From Nitrospiraceae bacterium (GTDB lineage Bacteria; Nitrospirota; Nitrospiria; Nitrospirales; Nitrospiraceae): DNA of 7,914 nt. Below are positions 5,723 to 7,914 of this stretch, one piece after another. The translations under genes and the position numbers were made by a program. The notes under the pieces are model-generated. The model was not told the origin of the DNA, ran no database searches, and was given only the letters and a program-made list of their open reading frames with translations. Numbering within the stretch: the first letter of the stretch is position 1; each line of letters starts with the position of its first letter. Where the stretch lies: the NCBI GenBank assembly GCA_011391455.1, contig JAABQN010000086.1, positions 1 to 7,914 of the forward strand, in the 5' to 3' direction.

Positions 5723-5841
5723 TGGTTGATTTGGTCTATGTGGTTTGTCTGGTTCATCTGGTTGATCCGGTAAGTCTGATCCAACTAAATAAACAAGACA
5801 AACCAAACAAACCAAATATACGAGACAGACTCGATGAACCG
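5723..5841. repeat. Array E: nonamer-phased fold-back repeat (TGGTTNATN)
   Basis: Starting one base after the stop of the CopD-like gene, six 9-base units run without a gap from 5723 to 5776 (TGGTTGATT, TGGTCTATG, TGGTTTGTC, TGGTTCATC, TGGTTGATC, CGGTAAGTC). After two bases, seven units of the opposite sense run at 5779-5841, including GACAAACCA (5797), AACAAACCA (5806) and GATGAACCG (5833). TGGTTTGTC at 5741-5749 is the exact complement of GACAAACCA at 5797-5805. The family is the same as array B: both begin AACTGGT directly after a stop codon and share an 18-mer. The 9-base period gives a Trp/Phe/Ile repeat in one frame, which is a by-product of the repeat and not a gene. Confidence 0.9.
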
Positions 5842-5848
5842 CCGCGTT

Positions 5849-5867
5849 CTGTGGCCTTCCGCCACAG
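5849..5867 (+). terminator. Weak candidate terminator hairpin
   Basis: CTGTGGC (5849-5855) and GCCACAG (5861-5867) form a perfect 7-bp stem with a 5-base loop just after array E. The nearest run of T (5874-5877) begins 6 bases after the stem and is short, so this is not a strong intrinsic terminator, but it is the only compact GC stem between the CopD-like gene and ftsH. Confidence 0.3.
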
Positions 5868-6024
5868 TGCGAGTTTTCTCTGCTGTAGCAAGACTCCCCA
5901 CAAGTCGCGGCATCCTCTCGTTTGAATGGTTCAACCACTGAATAAATCAGGGAAAACTTATACGATTCTCTGAGGGACGAACGGCCTTTGGTTTGCAAAG
6001 ATCTGTTTGCGATGTGGTCGCTTT

Positions 6025-6041
6025 CCCTCGCTTGGCGAGGG
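6025..6041 (+). promoter_or_regulatory. Hairpin in the ftsH leader
   Basis: CCCTCGC (6025-6031) and GCGAGGG (6035-6041) form a perfect 7-bp GC-rich stem with a 3-base loop, 51 bases before the ftsH ATG. The right arm contains a purine-rich GAGGGGAG (6037-6044), a good ribosome-binding sequence for the ATG at 6049, which opens a frame overlapping the start of ftsH. The hairpin would hide that site. A regulatory role is inference; no -35/-10 pair could be fixed convincingly between 5868 and 6020. Confidence 0.35.
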
Positions 6042-6092
6042 GAGAGCTATGCGGTCGTCTCTGCCCCTACCTAACCAGCATAGGTGCCGGCT

Positions 6093-7901
6093 ATGCCAGT
6101 GGATAAAAAAGTATCTTTTTCGATTTGGTATGTCGTTCTTGCGATTATTGCGATCGTGCTCGTGCACGATTTCATCGTGGCCACGCAGAAGCTCGAAGAG
6201 TTTCCGTACAGCGAATTCAGGACACTCCTGGCGGCCGGCAAAGTGGCTGAAGTTTCGGTCACTCAACAGAGAGTGACCGGGAAGCTGAAAGCGGAAGAAG
6301 GGGCCAAAGAGCAGAAGCTGTTTACGACCATCCGGGTTGAAGATCCTGATTTGGTCAAGGAGCTCAACGCGCGCAATGTCACGTTTAGCGGTGTGATTGA
6401 GAGTACCTTCTTGCGTGACCTCCTCTCCTGGATCATTCCTGCGGTGATCTTCGCCGGCATTTGGTTCTTTATCATCAGGCGATTCGGGCAGGGCCAAGGG
6501 GGTTTCATGACGGTGGGGCAGTCGAAGGCGAAGATCTATGCCGAGAAGGTCACGAAGGTTACCTTCGCCGATGTGGCAGGCGTGGATGAGGCGAAGGAAG
6601 AACTGCGCGAGGTGATCGAGTTTCTGAAGACACCAGAAAAGTTCACACGTCTCGGAGGTAAGATTCCGAAAGGGATCTTGCTCATCGGTCCGCCTGGAAC
6701 CGGCAAAACGCTTCTGGCTCGCGCCGTGGCCGGAGAGGCAGGGGTGACATTTTTCAGCATCAGCGGGTCTGAGTTCGTGGAAATGTTCGTTGGGGTAGGG
6801 GCAGCCCGCGTGCGGGATCTCTTCGAGCAGGCGAAGGGCAAAGCGCCCTGTATCATTTTTATCGACGAACTGGATGCGATTGGAAAAGCCCGCGGGGCAG
6901 GACCCATGGCGCATGAGGAGCGTGAGCAGACTTTGAACCAGCTGCTGGTGGAAATGGATGGCTTCGATCCCCGCATCGGCGTCATCTTGATGGCGGCGAC
7001 CAATCGGCCTGAAATTCTGGACCCCGCACTGTTGCGGGCAGGCCGGTTCGACAGGCAAGTCTTGGTCGATCGCCCGGATAAAATCGGCCGCTTGGCCATC
7101 TTGCGCGTCCATGCAAAGAAGGTCACCCTCGGCCTTGATGCGGACCTCGAGATGATCGCCGGGATGACCCCCGGTTTCTCAGGCGCCGATCTCGCCAACA
7201 TCATCAATGAAGCGACGCTCTTGGCCGTGCGCCGGGATAAGGAACAGGTGGGCCTCCCGGAATTGCAGGAAGCGGTGGAGCGGGTTGTCGCCGGATTGGA
7301 AAAGAAAAACCGGGTGCTTAACAAAATGGAGAAGGAGCGGGTCGCCCACCATGAAGTGGGCCACGCATTGGTAGCACTGTCATTTCCTGGAGCAGACCCG
7401 ATACAGAAGATCTCGATCATTCCTCGTGGGATCGCTGCGTTGGGCTATACCCTTCAGCTCCCGACGGAGGACCGCTTCCTGATGACCAAGACGGAGCTGG
7501 AGAACAAGATTGCCGTCTTACTCGGAGGGCGGAATGCGGAAGAATTGATCTTTGGCGAGGCGTCTACGGGGGCGCAGAACGATCTGGTCAAGGCGACCGA
7601 CATCGCCAAGAGCATGGTCAAATCCTACGGGATGAGCGACAAGCTGGGGACCGTCACGCTCGATCGTGAACGCCAGCCCCTCTTGATGCAGATCCAGGCG
7701 ACTCAGGAGAAAGGCGACTACTCGGAGGAGACCGCCCGCGAGATCGACTGTGAAGTGCGCCGGATTATCGATGAGCAATATGATCGCGTGAGATGGCTCT
7801 TAGCCGAACAGAAGCGCGCACTCATCGAAGGAGCAAAAGTCCTGCTCGATCGCGAGGTGATCAGTGGCAGTGATCTCAAAGCCATCATGGACAATCATTG
7901 A
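6093..7901 (+). CDS. ftsH: ATP-dependent zinc metalloprotease FtsH
   Basis: This 602-residue membrane-anchored AAA+ protease forms hexamers and degrades misfolded or regulatory membrane and cytosolic proteins. Order: N-terminal membrane helix (about 7-28), short periplasmic FtsH-ext domain (about 30-105), second helix (about 110-129), then AAA+ domain with Walker A GPPGTGKT (199-206), pore loop FVG (232-234), Walker B IIFIDE (254-259), and the second region of homology TNRP through RAGRFDR (303-321) with both Arg fingers. The peptidase domain has HEVGH (420-424) and the third zinc ligand in QNDL (Asp497). HEVGH replaces the commoner HEAGH but keeps all catalytic residues. The C-terminal tail after the helical peptidase region is short, so total length is at the lower end of the family. 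ATG 6093 is preferred to GTG 6084 because AGGTG (6082-6086) is 6 bases upstream of it. The gene is complete. Confidence 0.95.
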   Translation: MPVDKKVSFSIWYVVLAIIAIVLVHDFIVATQKLEEFPYSEFRTLLAAGKVAEVSVTQQRVTGKLKAEEGAKEQKLFTTIRVEDPDLVKELNARNVTFSGVIESTFLRDLLSWIIPAVIFAGIWFFIIRRFGQGQGGFMTVGQSKAKIYAEKVTKVTFADVAGVDEAKEELREVIEFLKTPEKFTRLGGKIPKGILLIGPPGTGKTLLARAVAGEAGVTFFSISGSEFVEMFVGVGAARVRDLFEQAKGKAPCIIFIDELDAIGKARGAGPMAHEEREQTLNQLLVEMDGFDPRIGVILMAATNRPEILDPALLRAGRFDRQVLVDRPDKIGRLAILRVHAKKVTLGLDADLEMIAGMTPGFSGADLANIINEATLLAVRRDKEQVGLPELQEAVERVVAGLEKKNRVLNKMEKERVAHHEVGHALVALSFPGADPIQKISIIPRGIAALGYTLQLPTEDRFLMTKTELENKIAVLLGGRNAEELIFGEASTGAQNDLVKATDIAKSMVKSYGMSDKLGTVTLDRERQPLLMQIQATQEKGDYSEETAREIDCEVRRIIDEQYDRVRWLLAEQKRALIEGAKVLLDREVISGSDLKAIMDNH

Positions 7902-7914
7902 GGTGCAGACGCAC

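Noticed and set aside
5576..5773. Open frame ending in a Trp/Phe/Ile-rich repeat
   Set aside because: It is out of frame with the CopD-like gene, and the Trp-rich end is the 9-base repeat read through.
5723..5841. Classical rho-independent terminator or tRNA
   Set aside because: There is no GC-rich stem followed by a U tract and no cloverleaf; the structure is a phased repeat.
5958..7112. Long minus-strand frame of 384 residues opposite ftsH
   Set aside because: It lies antisense to the well-conserved ftsH coding sequence; its product is His/Arg/Pro-rich with no domain, as expected for a shadow frame in GC-rich DNA.

Overview
The window reads as a chromosomal segment of a Gram-negative bacterium, most likely a Nitrospira-like member of Nitrospirota. 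The grounds are an outer-membrane beta-barrel ending in Phe, a lipoprotein with a lipobox, a chlorite dismutase-superfamily protein of the HemQ type, moderately high GC, and the overall gene flavour. The phylum assignment is inference. All genes I can support lie on the + strand.

Layout: (1) 1-513, the 3' part of an outer-membrane beta-barrel gene. (2) 579-713, a 44-residue single-pass membrane peptide with a good ribosome-binding site. (3) 740-936, a heptamer-phased inverted array. (4) 974-1696, a HemQ/ChdC-like coproheme decarboxylase. (5) 1699-1780, a nonamer-phased inverted array directly after the hemQ stop, followed by about 310 bases without a convincing gene. (6) 2095-2736, a His-rich helical lipoprotein. 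(7) 2872-3849, a membrane acyl desaturase with all three histidine boxes, whose 3' end is made of a heptamer array (3727-3809). (8) 3875-5122, a cyclopropane-fatty-acid-synthase family methyltransferase, whose stop codon lies in a further inverted array (5121-5190). (9) 5233-5721, a CopD-like four-helix membrane protein, followed one base after its stop by a second nonamer array (5723-5841). (10) 6093-7901, a complete FtsH protease preceded by a structured leader.

The desaturase and the CFA-type enzyme are 25 bases apart and probably co-transcribed. One makes a double bond in an acyl chain, and the other belongs to a family that methylates or cyclopropanates such double bonds, so the pair looks like a membrane-lipid tailoring unit. 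The lipoprotein upstream and the CopD-like protein downstream may share a transcript but their roles are unclear. HemQ and FtsH look like independent housekeeping units.

The most unusual content lies between the genes. Five different boundaries carry short degenerate repeats held in strict 7-nt or 9-nt register: a run on one strand followed by a run of the complementary unit, so each array can fold back on itself. Unit sequences differ from array to array, but the architecture is the same. Three arrays start within or one to two bases after a stop codon, and a fourth appears to have replaced the natural end of the desaturase gene. This looks like a family of fold-back elements tied to gene 3' ends, and it is the best candidate for something undescribed here.
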